DNA of 49,315 nt. It comes from Bacillota bacterium (GTDB lineage Bacteria; Bacillota; Clostridia; Clostridiales; Clostridiaceae). The notes beneath the pieces are model-generated. The model was not told the origin of the DNA, made no database searches, and saw only the letters and a list, made by a program, of their open reading frames with translations. This document shows, in pieces, positions 16,141 to 24,257 of this stretch; the stretch's first letter is position 1; every line of letters begins with the position of its first letter. The position numbers and the translations under genes were made by a program. Where the stretch lies: contig JAJXWJ010000021.1 in assembly GCA_021781655.1 (NCBI GenBank), forward strand, positions 1-49,315, read 5' to 3'.

Positions 16141-17037
16141 CTAATAATTGGGGTTGTACTTAAATAATTTTGAAGGCCTATGACCTGCATCTTTTTTGTA
16201 TTCATTAGTTTCAACAACCAAATCCGCAATTTTTCTTCTAAAATTTGCCTTGAGAAGCTCCTTGTCTAAAATAATTTCATAAACTTGCTGAAGTTCAGTC
16301 ATTGTAAAAAATTGTGGCATAAGGTTGAATACTATACCAGTATATTCGATTTTATTTCTCAGCCTTTCGATTGCATAATCGATGATCTTACCATGGTCAA
16401 AAGCTATACCTTTTGATTCTATTAGTTCCCTTTCTGTTTTAAAGGTCTTTCCATTATAAGTTATAGTCTTTTTTACCATCGCACTTAAATTCTCATTATC
16501 TGCTGTTAAACTCAATTTAAAATACTTATGTACGATATAACCACCTTGTATTAATATTTTTTGCTCTTCTATTAATTTTGAAGAAACTGTAAACCATTTA
16601 GCCTCTTCTGCATCATCATTTGCCTTAACACTTAGAGTTGTGCTATCTACTAAAGCCATATAAGAAGTACTTATAATTCTTGTTCTAGGATCCCTATGTA
16701 CATCCCCCCAGCTGTAAAGCTGCTCCATATAAATTCCATCTATGCTTGTCTCTTCCTTAAGTTCTCTAAGTGCAGCTTCTTCTAAACTTTCTTCAATTCC
16801 TACAAATCCACCTGGCAAAGCCCATTCTCCAATAAATGGATGATCTGCTCTTTTAATCATTAACAACTTTAATACTTTTTCCGATAGTTTTCTATAATTT
16901 TTCTTTTTTTCTTCCATTACAGTGAAGACGAGCATGTCTACCGTAACAGAAGGCTTTTCATACTTTTCTGAATTATAGTTTTTTAAGAATTGTTCTTCTG
17001 TTATTCCTTTTTTATTAATTTTATTTGAGCCATCCAT
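16141..17037 (-). CDS. nrtR: NrtR-type Nudix-domain transcriptional regulator of NAD metabolism
   Basis: This 298-aa protein has an N-terminal Nudix domain (about 30-190) and a C-terminal winged helix-turn-helix (about 215-298, from the GIVFNLMPQFFTMTELQ segment). That is the architecture of NrtR, which represses NAD synthesis genes and is released by ADP-ribose-type ligands. The Nudix box lies in GFVGIEESLEEAALRELKEE. The catalytic RELKEE is intact, while the final box Gly is Ser. It may therefore retain ADP-ribose pyrophosphatase activity, which is not true of all NrtR. It heads the pncA-pncB operon, which supports autoregulation. AGAGGT precedes the ATG at 17037. Confidence 0.85.
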   Translation of the reverse strand: MDGSNKINKKGITEEQFLKNYNSEKYEKPSVTVDMLVFTVMEEKKKNYRKLSEKVLKLLMIKRADHPFIGEWALPGGFVGIEESLEEAALRELKEETSIDGIYMEQLYSWGDVHRDPRTRIISTSYMALVDSTTLSVKANDDAEEAKWFTVSSKLIEEQKILIQGGYIVHKYFKLSLTADNENLSAMVKKTITYNGKTFKTERELIESKGIAFDHGKIIDYAIERLRNKIEYTGIVFNLMPQFFTMTELQQVYEIILDKELLKANFRRKIADLVVETNEYKKDAGHRPSKLFKYNPNY

Positions 17038-17038
17038 A

Positions 17039-17074
17039 GTTATTACCTCTTTGTTATTATCAATTTGTTAATAT
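17039..17074 (-). promoter_or_regulatory. Candidate NrtR operator: three GTTATTA-like repeats at 14-bp spacing
   Basis: GTTATTA occurs at 17039 and 17053, and GTTAATA at 17067, each 14 bp apart, directly upstream of nrtR. TATTA/TAATA also form a weak inverted repeat there. NrtR sites are usually palindromes of about 21 bp, so the direct-repeat form is only suggestive in AT-rich DNA. Confidence 0.25.
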
Positions 17075-17214
17075 CATTATATTACTATGACTTTGTTCTG
17101 TCAATTGATTTTTTTGTTACAAATATATTATTTGAAGAAACATTACGTAATATCTTTATAAATATATAATATTTATAAAATATAATCATATTATTGAAAA
17201 GAGAGAAAGCAAAA

Positions 17215-17613
17215 ATGATTTCAAGACTACTGTTTGCAATTATTTCAATTACTTTAGCTTTAATTTTTTATACCCTTGGGGTATTTTCAGAGCGAAAAGC
17301 TGGCATATTGAATGAAAACCATGTTATTACATTTTGGCTTGGTTTTTTATTTGATTGTTTAGGAACCATTACAATGGGCACTATTGCTGATGGAATAAAA
17401 CTTCATGAAAATGAAGCCTTAATTAGGACAATACATAGCTTTACTGGTACTATTGCTATTGTATTAATGCTACTTCATGCTTCTTTTGCAACATTTGTAC
17501 TCCTTAAAGATGATTTAAAAACTAAGAAGGTTTTCCATAAATTCAGCATTTTTATTTGGCTTATTTGGCTTGCCCCATACTTTGTTGGAATGATACTAGG
17601 AAATACTAGATAA
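17215..17613 (+). CDS. Small four-span membrane protein of the HsmA/TIGR03987 type
   Basis: The predicted inner-membrane protein has 132 aa from the ATG at 17215 and is preceded by a weak GAGAGAAAG site. It has four hydrophobic segments (about 5-22, 38-58, 70-95, 108-128). Conserved-looking polar residues occur within or near the spans, including FDCLGT and the His in IHSFTGTIA and LLHASFA. Family resemblance is to conserved hypothetical TIGR03987/HsmA proteins, whose function is not known to me. It stands alone between the divergent nrtR operon and a hairpin. Confidence 0.6.
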   Translation: MISRLLFAIISITLALIFYTLGVFSERKAGILNENHVITFWLGFLFDCLGTITMGTIADGIKLHENEALIRTIHSFTGTIAIVLMLLHASFATFVLLKDDLKTKKVFHKFSIFIWLIWLAPYFVGMILGNTR

Positions 17614-17616
17614 TTA

Positions 17617-17653
17617 GGGCTGTTGCAGAGTTAAAAATACTTTGCAACAGCAC
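17617..17653 (+). terminator. Hairpin after the HsmA-type gene; GGCTGT-type repeat
   Basis: GCTGTTGCA (17619-17627) pairs perfectly with TGCAACAGC (17643-17651). The outer context GGGCTGTTGCAGAGT links it to the hairpins at 9359, 18018 and 41191. It lacks a good T tract, so termination may be partial. Confidence 0.55.
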
Positions 17654-17668
17654 TTATAAGCCAATACT

Positions 17669-17875
17669 TTAATAGGATCTTCTTCTCCCACCTATACAGA
17701 AAAAGAAAACAATAATTATTAATATCCATAACCAGCTTCCGCCGCCAGCTCCATAGCCACAGCCAACACCGCAATTTGAAAGCAAACCAAAATTGCATCC
17801 ATTATCACAGCAAGGCTGCTCTATGCATCTGCATTTACAGCAAGTAGTAGTACAGCAGTGTCTATGATGCCCCAT
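17669..17875 (-). CDS. Tiny Cys/His-rich protein with C-terminal membrane anchor
   Basis: This is a 68-aa protein. The ATG at 17875 has GGGAGG 7 nt upstream, whereas a longer frame to 17932 has none. The first half contains HHRHCC followed by CCKC, CIEQPCC and spaced Cys residues, 12 Cys in all, and fits metal binding or disulfide cross-linking. A Gly-rich hinge (GYGAGGGS) leads into one hydrophobic helix (about 46-61) ending in Arg residues. The hinge-helix layout resembles small sporulation-associated proteins of the YjcZ type, so a spore envelope location is possible but unproven. It is transcribed alone. Confidence 0.6.
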   Translation of the reverse strand: MGHHRHCCTTTCCKCRCIEQPCCDNGCNFGLLSNCGVGCGYGAGGGSWLWILIIIVFFFCIGGRRRSY

Positions 17876-18017
17876 AAATATTCCTCCCTTTGTTAACTTA
17901 AGTTTACTGCTTTTTAAAATGTATCTTGTCACTAATTATATTATTCATCTTTTGAATATTTGTTAATAATAAGTAAACCAGATTATACTTAAGCATATAA
18001 TTATAAATTATCAATAA

Positions 18018-18063
18018 AAATAAGGGACTGTCGCACATTTTCAAAACGACAGCCCCTTATTTT
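18018..18063. terminator. Terminator downstream of hppA; GGCTGT-type repeat
   Basis: AATAAGGG-aCTGTCG and CGACAGc-CCCTTATT form a stem of about 15 bp with one mismatch. T runs occur on both strands. On the minus strand it lies 64 bp after the hppA stop. It shares CTGTCGCACATTTT with the element at 41191. Confidence 0.7.
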
Positions 18064-18126
18064 TTTATTGTTCACAAGCTATAAATTTTACGGTTGAAAT
18101 ATAAAATATGGCACACTGCTAATAAA

Positions 18127-20247
18127 TTACCTATATAAAGCTACAAATACTAGTGTTAAGGTGGTTACTAGTTTTATTAATACATGTAGTGATGGGCCTG
18201 CTGTATCTTTAAAGGGATCTCCTATTGTGTCTCCTACTACGCTGGCTTTATGTGCTTCTGAGCCTTTTCCACCTAATTGTCCTAGTTCAATAGATTTTTT
18301 AGCATTATCAAAAGCGCCTCCGCTATTATTTAAAAATAATGCCATTATAACTCCAGAAATAGTAGTTACGATCAAAAAACCTCCTGCAGCTTCTTTTCCA
18401 AGAAGTACTCCTACTATTATAGGTACAGAAACTACTAATATTCCAGGCAATATCATTTCTTTTAAAGCCCCTTTAGTTACTATATCCACACATTTAGCAT
18501 AATCAGGTTTTGCTTTCCCTTCCATTATTCCAGGAATCTCTTTAAATTGAGTTCTTACTTCTAAAATTACATATTGAGCTGCTTTTCCAACAGCTCTCAT
18601 TGCAGCTGAGCTAAATAAGAAAACTAACATAACTCCTAAAAATGCTGCTATAAATACTTCTGGTTTTCCTATATCAATAGATATCCATGCAGATGCAGGT
18701 TTATTTAAAAGCTTTTTCACTTGATCTAAATAGGCTGAGAAAAGTAAGAAGGTTGCAAGTGCTGCTGAACCTACTGCATAGCCTTTTGTTAACGCTTTTG
18801 TTGTATTTCCACAAGCATCAAGCCTATCAGTAACTACTCTAAGCTCTTCTGGTGCACCAGACATTTCTGTAATTCCACCAGCATTATCTGTTATTGGTCC
18901 AAAAGTATCCATTGCTAGTATATAAGCACATCCAGATAACATTCCCATTGTAGCTATTGCTGTTCCATAAAATCCAGCATTGCTAACTCCAGGAAGTGCT
19001 GCTTCTCCTAGCTTGTACGTAACAAAAATTGCTAGGGTAATCGCTATTATTGGCAATGCAGTTGATTCCATTCCCATTGATAATCCCATTATTACATTTG
19101 TTCCTGGTCCAGTTTTGGAAGCATTACAAATTTCTTTTACTGGTCTTTTATTAATTGAGGTATAGTAATCAGTAATTAATACAAAAGCATAACTTAGTAA
19201 TACACCTATCACTGCTGCGATATATAAGTAAGTAGTATTTATTCCCTTGCTGCTAAGCATGTTGTTAACTATAAAAAATAAAAATACAAGATTGATTGCG
19301 GAAGTTATAACGTAACCATTTTTTAAAGCTGCCATCGGATCAGCTGAGTCATCCTTTACTTTAACCATTAAAACACCAATAATTGATGCTAATATGCCGA
19401 ATACATTTGCTACTAGCGGAAATAGTATTCCCTTAATTCCAAATACAGAATAAAGCCCTACACCTAATATCATAGCACCAATATTTTCTGCAGATATAGA
19501 TTCAAATAAATCTGCTCCTCTTCCAGCACAATCGCCTACGTTATCACCTACTAAGTCTGCTATAACTGCTGGATTTCTAGGATCATCTTCAGGTATTCCA
19601 GACTCAACCTTTCCCACTAAATCTGCTCCAACATCAGCAGCCTTAGTATATATTCCTCCTCCTAATTGAGCAAATAATGCTACAAATGATGCTCCAAAAC
19701 CGAAACCAACAATAAGTGAAGGTGCATCTTTTATAACATTAGCATCACCAGAAATTCCTCCATAAATTAAAAATAGTGAAGTTACACCTAAAAGCGATAA
19801 GCTTGTTACAGATAAACCAGTAACTGCTCCACCTTTAAGAGCGATTTGAAGTGCGGTATTAAGACCTTTCTTTGCACCAGCAGCAACTCGAATATTAGAA
19901 TTTACAGCCATATACATTCCTATATACCCAGATACAGCAGAGCAAATTGCACCAATAATAAAAGCTATTCCAATTCTAGATGCGATATAAAGAGCTTCAT
20001 TTGATCCCTTGGAAAGGTTACCAAAATAATTCGAGAAAACGATTACAACAAGTACTAAAATTGAGAGCATTCCAATTGTTCTATATTGCCTTTTTATAAA
20101 AGCCATTGCACCGGCTTTAATAGCTTCAGAAATCTCAATCATTTCTTTAGTACCTTTTTCTTCAGAAAAGACGTATTTGATGAAATATGCAATAGCCAAA
20201 ACTGAAATAGCGACAATAATGTAAATGACCATTAAATAAACACTCAT
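18127..20247 (-). CDS. hppA: Membrane-bound ion-translocating pyrophosphatase
   Basis: This integral membrane pump has 706 aa and about 16 spans. It couples pyrophosphate hydrolysis to H+ (or Na+) export. Catalytic acidic motifs are present in DVGADLVGKVE, DDPRNPAVIADLVGDNVGD and the C-terminal VVGDTIGDPFKD. The segment GNTTKALTKGYAVGS has Lys and Thr at the positions that distinguish K+-independent enzymes (K+-dependent ones have Ala there), so a K+-independent proton pump is most likely. The ATG at 20247 has GGGG 9 nt upstream. In-frame ATGs further upstream are badly spaced. The pump would let an anaerobe recover energy from biosynthetic pyrophosphate. Confidence 0.94.
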   Translation of the reverse strand: MSVYLMVIYIIVAISVLAIAYFIKYVFSEEKGTKEMIEISEAIKAGAMAFIKRQYRTIGMLSILVLVVIVFSNYFGNLSKGSNEALYIASRIGIAFIIGAICSAVSGYIGMYMAVNSNIRVAAGAKKGLNTALQIALKGGAVTGLSVTSLSLLGVTSLFLIYGGISGDANVIKDAPSLIVGFGFGASFVALFAQLGGGIYTKAADVGADLVGKVESGIPEDDPRNPAVIADLVGDNVGDCAGRGADLFESISAENIGAMILGVGLYSVFGIKGILFPLVANVFGILASIIGVLMVKVKDDSADPMAALKNGYVITSAINLVFLFFIVNNMLSSKGINTTYLYIAAVIGVLLSYAFVLITDYYTSINKRPVKEICNASKTGPGTNVIMGLSMGMESTALPIIAITLAIFVTYKLGEAALPGVSNAGFYGTAIATMGMLSGCAYILAMDTFGPITDNAGGITEMSGAPEELRVVTDRLDACGNTTKALTKGYAVGSAALATFLLFSAYLDQVKKLLNKPASAWISIDIGKPEVFIAAFLGVMLVFLFSSAAMRAVGKAAQYVILEVRTQFKEIPGIMEGKAKPDYAKCVDIVTKGALKEMILPGILVVSVPIIVGVLLGKEAAGGFLIVTTISGVIMALFLNNSGGAFDNAKKSIELGQLGGKGSEAHKASVVGDTIGDPFKDTAGPSLHVLIKLVTTLTLVFVALYR

Positions 20248-20317
20248 GTACAACATCCCCTTTTCAATTTCCATAATATTGCGACAACTTTTTGATACCC
20301 ATATTATACTACAAAAA

Positions 20318-20349
20318 CAAAAAAATAGCGACCTTTTTACAGCCGCTAT
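20318..20349 (-). terminator. Terminator of the decayed TipA-type locus
   Basis: Read on the minus strand, ATAGCG (20349-20344) pairs with CGCTAT (20330-20325), and seven T follow. It lies 12-43 bp beyond the stop codon of the TipAS-like remnant, so the small transcription unit is still complete. Confidence 0.6.
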
Positions 20350-20360
20350 AAAAATATTTT

Positions 20361-20501
20361 TTATTCTTTTGTTCCTGTATAAATTAATACAGAATCTCTT
20401 AGAAATTGTGCAAGACCAGGTTGATTTTTGTCATAATATGCTTTAAATCTTTCATCACAAACATACATTTTGGCTAAATTTGCATGTGCCCCCTTTAACA
20501 A
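20361..20501 (-). pseudogene. Remnant of a MerR-family TipAS-domain regulator (C-terminal end only)
   Basis: The minus strand between 20501 and the TAA at 20361 encodes about 46 residues containing NLAKMYVCDERFKAYYDK and GLAQFLRDS. This matches the extreme C-terminus of TipAS drug-binding domains (pattern MYxxDxRFxxYYDK...GLAxFLRDA). The usual N-terminal MerR helix-turn-helix, the coiled coil and most of the TipAS domain, about 200 residues, are missing. Upstream the frame runs into a stop in the operator. There is no good ribosome binding site. A MerR-type promoter and a terminator bracket the remnant, which suggests an internal deletion. This stretch accounts for most of the 20248-20761 gap. 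Confidence 0.65.
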
Positions 20502-20505
20502 CCTT

Positions 20506-20536
20506 AATATACACCTTTACGTAGCGTTAAGGTCAA
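20506..20536 (-). promoter_or_regulatory. MerR-type promoter with 19-bp spacer and inverted-repeat operator
   Basis: On the minus strand TTGACC (20536-20531) and TATATT (20511-20506) are exactly 19 bp apart, the long spacer typical of MerR-activated promoters. In the spacer lies an inverted repeat with arms ACCTTTACG (20513-20521) and CGTTAAGGT (20525-20533), one mismatch. This is the operator shape expected for TipA/Mta-type regulators, and it points into the TipAS remnant. Confidence 0.6.
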
Positions 20537-20761
20537 GAACTTTTTTTATTAAAATTCATTTTATAAGTGAAAAGTATTCTGCTTTAAAATTTAATCAACA
20601 ATATACATTAACCATAATGCATTTTTATAACTTTTATAGTAAAATTAAAATTAATTAAGTATATCTTATAACAAACTTTAATCAATATTATTTATAAATT
20701 AAAATTAGAAAACAAGGTTACACTACTGATGAAAACTATACTTTTAAATACTAAGGAAAAT

Positions 20762-22324
20762 ATGTATCGAAAGGGACCCATTATGATTACTTCTAAATTG
20801 CATATTCAAAATTTTTCAAATAAATTCATACACATATTCGGAATAATTTTTTTATTCTTTACATTTGTTTATACATATAGAAATTTTAACAACCTAATTG
20901 TAATTACTTTTGGTTCAATTGTGATGGTAGTTACCTTAATAGTGTTGTTTATACGTTTTAAGACACAAATTGACAATTTAACGAACAGACAAATGTACTT
21001 ATTTCTATTACTTTTTAGTATATTTATGATTATTTCAATGACTTATACCTCATACATAATGTTATCAAAACCGCTAAACGATTTAGGAACAGTATATTAT
21101 AGCGTGGGGGAAATTATCAAATATGGTCACATAAGTACTGTAATAAACCAATATACGACTTGTGCTTGGTCTACACATACATCTAATAATGATTATTTTG
21201 TAATTTATCCCAACAATCAATTTATACTATTTTTTCTTTTATGCTATTATAAACTTTTATCTTTTGCTGGAATTTTTGTCGGAAGTAATTTGAGCAATTT
21301 TATGGGCAGTCTTCTAAACGTGGTTATGATATTTTTAACCATTTTATTCGGCTTTCTTTCTTGCAAAAAAGTATGGAAAAATTCAGGTGCTCTTATGTAT
21401 CTAATTCTTTCCTCCTTTTTTCTTCCTTACTACATTAATGCATATAGATATTATACTGATACACTTTCTATGCCTTTTACGTCCTGTTCAATTTTTTTAC
21501 TCCTTCAACTTCAAGAAGCTAAAGATAGAAAGAATAAAATCATTTATAGCTCTTTGACAGGCATAATTTTGGCACTTGGAATATTATTAAAAGGTAGCCT
21601 TTATGTCCTTTTGGTTGCAGTAGTTATATATTTCATATTGACGATAAAAAATTTCAGACAAATTAGTTTACTATTAGTAATGATTTTTTCTCTCAGCAGC
21701 ATTAACTTTATTTGGTCTCAGTATATAAATCATTGTAGTTGGATTGATACATCCCATAAAAATGAGCTTCAAGTCCCGGTAACCCATTGGATTATGATGG
21801 CTTCCATTGGTAATGGTGGCTTTAGGCAACAAGACTTAGATTATACCTTAAGCTTTAAAACTGAAGCTGCAAAAACAAATGCTACAATAAATATGGCTAT
21901 AAAGCGAATAAAAAGTTATAATAGTTTACCCAATTACTTAAACTTTGAATTCGATAAAGTAGGTCTTTCCTTGGCCGATGGAAAGTTTGCAGAAAGTGAA
22001 CAATTGTCATGGTATGAGAAAAAAACATGGATTTATGACTATATTTTAGAAGACGGAAAACATTACAACTTGTTTTATACATATATAACAATTTTTATTG
22101 GTGGAATGTATATTCTTATATTTATTTCCTTTATATGTGAAGTTTTTAAGAAAAAAATAACTAAAGGACTGCTTGTGAATTTATGTTTTATGGGCATGGT
22201 ATTATTTTTTATGCTATGGGAAGTTAAATCTAGATATTTTATGAACTTTACACCTATTTACTTTATGTGTGCTGTTAATGCTTTAGATGGAATCGGAAAA
22301 TTTAAAAATTTTAGTAAGAAGTGA
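20762..22324 (+). CDS. GT-C family glycosyltransferase-like membrane protein
   Basis: This is a large polytopic membrane protein of about 520 aa with 10-12 hydrophobic spans. A first external loop contains KPLNDLGTVYYSVGEI, with an Asp in the place of the GT-C catalytic acidic motif. NAYRYYTDTLSMPF, GILLKGSLYVLL and a late EVKSRYFMNFTPIYF resemble dolichyl/undecaprenyl-phosphate-sugar glycosyltransferases of the GT39/ArnT type. It would transfer a lipid-linked sugar on the outer face of the membrane. Starts are uncertain. The ATG at 20762 (AAGGA four bases before) and the ATG at 20783 (AAAGGGA six bases before) are both plausible, and 20729 is less so. No glycan operon surrounds it. A terminator follows. 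Confidence 0.6.
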   Translation: MYRKGPIMITSKLHIQNFSNKFIHIFGIIFLFFTFVYTYRNFNNLIVITFGSIVMVVTLIVLFIRFKTQIDNLTNRQMYLFLLLFSIFMIISMTYTSYIMLSKPLNDLGTVYYSVGEIIKYGHISTVINQYTTCAWSTHTSNNDYFVIYPNNQFILFFLLCYYKLLSFAGIFVGSNLSNFMGSLLNVVMIFLTILFGFLSCKKVWKNSGALMYLILSSFFLPYYINAYRYYTDTLSMPFTSCSIFLLLQLQEAKDRKNKIIYSSLTGIILALGILLKGSLYVLLVAVVIYFILTIKNFRQISLLLVMIFSLSSINFIWSQYINHCSWIDTSHKNELQVPVTHWIMMASIGNGGFRQQDLDYTLSFKTEAAKTNATINMAIKRIKSYNSLPNYLNFEFDKVGLSLADGKFAESEQLSWYEKKTWIYDYILEDGKHYNLFYTYITIFIGGMYILIFISFICEVFKKKITKGLLVNLCFMGMVLFFMLWEVKSRYFMNFTPIYFMCAVNALDGIGKFKNFSKK

Positions 22325-22342
22325 GGTTGTTAACAAAGTAAA

Positions 22343-22385
22343 AGTGGAATCTATACTTTTTCATATAGATTCCACTGATTTTTTT
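22343..22385. terminator. Terminator between convergent genes
   Basis: AGTGGAATCTATA (22343-22355) and TATAGATTCCACT (22364-22376) form a perfect 13-bp stem followed by a T run on the plus strand. On the minus strand a shorter T run is present, so it probably also ends the rubredoxin-like gene, whose stop lies at 22384. Confidence 0.8.
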
Positions 22386-22719
22386 ACCATTTTCCTTTTC
22401 CAACATGACCTGCAATCTCTGCTTTTGATCTTTGCTTTATAACCCAAACTTCATTCTTAGCTTTATTAAATGCTCCTAAACAATTTGGGTCAAGATTAAT
22501 TTCTATTCCTTCCTTACAAAGAGCTTCTATCTTGCTTGCTAGTGCAATTATTTCCATATGTATATCATTTGTTCGATCTGCTGAATAAATTTTTTCAGCG
22601 TCTTCACCACTTAATTCTACAAATTTATCTGCACCAACATTGCATTTAGGACATTTTTCTGGTGCTACTTCCCCTTCAGCTATATACCCACAAACTGTAC
22701 ATTTAAATAATTTTTTCAT
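22384..22719 (-). CDS. Rubredoxin-like (rubrerythrin C-terminal type) protein
   Basis: This 111-aa protein starts at the ATG at 22719 with AGGAGG upstream. The longer frame to 22866 lacks a start signal. Residues 6-30 hold CTVCGY and CPKC, the two CxxC knuckles of the minimal rubredoxin-like domain at the end of rubrerythrins, which bind one iron. The C-terminal 70 residues are helical, with a conserved-looking IHMEIIALASKIEAL stretch, but no di-iron ferritin-like domain precedes the iron site. A role in electron transfer or oxidative stress is plausible, with partners unknown. Confidence 0.78.
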   Translation of the reverse strand: MKKLFKCTVCGYIAEGEVAPEKCPKCNVGADKFVELSGEDAEKIYSADRTNDIHMEIIALASKIEALCKEGIEINLDPNCLGAFNKAKNEVWVIKQRSKAEIAGHVGKGKW

Positions 22720-22919
22720 GTTTGTTTCCTCCTTATAATTTAGAAATATTGTTGCTATAATATTATGATAGTTTATATATTTTTTAATGTCAATAAAATC
22801 ATTAAAAATATTCTGATAATTCAGTATTTCTAATAAATTCTTCCTTAAACTATTTTCTATCGACAAATTTTGATGTTATAATTAATCAATATCATACATT
22901 TTATATAAGGAGTACCACT

Positions 22920-23564
22920 ATGAAAAAATCATCACTTTTTAGCAAACTAAAAGATATGCCTTCTAATCAAAGACTATCGTATATTTGGGATTATTATAAA
23001 ATTCATATTTTTTCTATAATAATATTAATTTTATTTATAAGCTCATTCATCTATACACAAATTACAAAGAAAAATGAATTTTTCCAAATAACGTATATCG
23101 GAAACTATATTAGCTCTAATACTCTATCTGCTGTATCAAATAATCTAAATAAAGAAATATTAAGTAACGACCCTAAAAATATAATTAATTTAGATACAAT
23201 ATTTATAACTAACGATAATATAAAAGGCAATTCAAATGTTGCAAACAAGTTGAGCACAGAAATAGCAACTGGAGAAATAGATATGGCTATTGTAAGTAAA
23301 AAGTTTTTTGATGCTAATTTTTCTACAGGCATATTTTCAAACTTAGATTCTATAAATGGATTTTCTTCTCTTCCACTATCAAAATATAACCTTTTAACTA
23401 AAACTAATTCAAAAGGTAAAACAGCTGTTTATGGGATATACATCAAAAACCTCAATATAATAAATAACCTTGACCTTAAAAATGATAATGACGTATTAGT
23501 GGCTATACCTAATTCATTAAACTCCAGTCATACCTTAAAAATGCTTAAAATATTTTTAAAATAA
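22920..23564 (+). CDS. Membrane-anchored protein of unknown function
   Basis: This 214-aa protein starts with MKKSSLFSKLKDMP, and SYIWDYYKIHI then leads into one transmembrane helix (about 29-48). The remaining 165 residues are predicted outside the cell, Asn/Ser-rich, with a mixed alpha/beta look. The short cytoplasmic tail and YIWDYYK before the helix recur in many unannotated clostridial proteins. The extracellular part ends with a segment like a small alpha/beta domain (DVLVAIPNS). AAGGAG precedes the ATG. It stands convergent to the nitroreductase gene with only 3 bp between stops. I cannot assign a function. Confidence 0.55.
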   Translation: MKKSSLFSKLKDMPSNQRLSYIWDYYKIHIFSIIILILFISSFIYTQITKKNEFFQITYIGNYISSNTLSAVSNNLNKEILSNDPKNIINLDTIFITNDNIKGNSNVANKLSTEIATGEIDMAIVSKKFFDANFSTGIFSNLDSINGFSSLPLSKYNLLTKTNSKGKTAVYGIYIKNLNIINNLDLKNDNDVLVAIPNSLNSSHTLKMLKIFLK

Positions 23565-23567
23565 CAA

Positions 23568-24122
23568 TTATCTAATATAATTAACTACATTCATATTTCT
23601 CTTTGGTGCAGCTTGCTCTTTTTCGCTGGCATTATAACCTAAAGCAACGGCATAAAATGGTTTATAACCTTCTGGTATTCCAATTTTTTCTGCTGCACCT
23701 TCATGCTCATAAAAGAAACTTACTAATCCAAGCCATACAGAACCTATATTTAAGCTTTCTGCTGATAATAGTATGTTTTGTATTGCTGCAGCACAATCTG
23801 TTTGCCAAGCCATACCTTCTTCTTTACCAGATACTATAATTAAAGTTGGTGCATGATATGACACATGGAAATTTGGATTTTTACCCATCTTATTAACCCA
23901 TTCAATATCTGATTTTGACATACCTTCTTTTGCTGTTTCGTTAATGTAATCAAGCATTTCAGAATTTTGAATTACAGTAAAATGCCAAGGTTGGTCATTA
24001 TGAGCTGTAGGTGCGTAAATTCCTGCTTCAATTATCAAATCTAAATCTTCCTTACTAATTTGATCTGCTTTATAATTTCTAACACTTCTTCTGCTTTTTA
24101 TTGCTTTTAAAACTTCATTCAT
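23568..24122 (-). CDS. Nitroreductase-family FMN oxidoreductase
   Basis: This probable NAD(P)H-dependent flavoprotein has 184 aa and is cytoplasmic. The FMN-binding signature SRRSVRNYK is at residues 10-18, YAPTAHNDQPWHF at about 37-49, and the C-terminal phosphate-binding pattern GSVWLG and ALGY follow. The size fits the small NfsA/YdjA-like members. It is divergent from an ArsR-family gene with a long inverted-repeat operator between them, which suggests ArsR represses it. Natural substrates may be quinones or other electrophiles; this cannot be fixed from sequence. Confidence 0.88.
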   Translation of the reverse strand: MNEVLKAIKSRRSVRNYKADQISKEDLDLIIEAGIYAPTAHNDQPWHFTVIQNSEMLDYINETAKEGMSKSDIEWVNKMGKNPNFHVSYHAPTLIIVSGKEEGMAWQTDCAAAIQNILLSAESLNIGSVWLGLVSFFYEHEGAAEKIGIPEGYKPFYAVALGYNASEKEQAAPKRNMNVVNYIR

Positions 24123-24146
24123 TTTATGTTTCCCCCTCGTTTTAAG

Positions 24147-24178
24147 TTAAATAGTTCAAATATAATTGAACTATTTAA
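24147..24178. promoter_or_regulatory. ArsR-type operator, 13-bp perfect inverted repeat
   Basis: The arms at 24147-24159 (ending ATAGTTCAA) and 24166-24178 (starting TTGAACTAT) are perfectly complementary around six bases. The site lies between the nitroreductase and ArsR genes and is placed to control both. A further half-site, ATTCAACTATA, follows near 24201-24212. Winged-helix dimers of this family bind such 12-2-12-like repeats. Confidence 0.65.
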
Positions 24179-24257
24179 ATGTATCATATTTTATGATATA
24201 ATTCAACTATAAATTTATTATATCCATAAAGAAAATAAATTATAGGAGGAAGCCACC

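Noticed and set aside
18161-18502. 113-codon plus-strand frame opposite hppA
   Set aside because: It is antisense to a clear family gene, has no ribosome binding site and low-complexity composition, as expected for a shadow of a membrane-protein gene.
20246-20658. Two small plus-strand frames (66 and 62 codons) between hppA and the GT-C gene
   Set aside because: They lack ribosome binding sites and run across the MerR-type promoter and the minus-strand TipAS remnant, which explains the region better.
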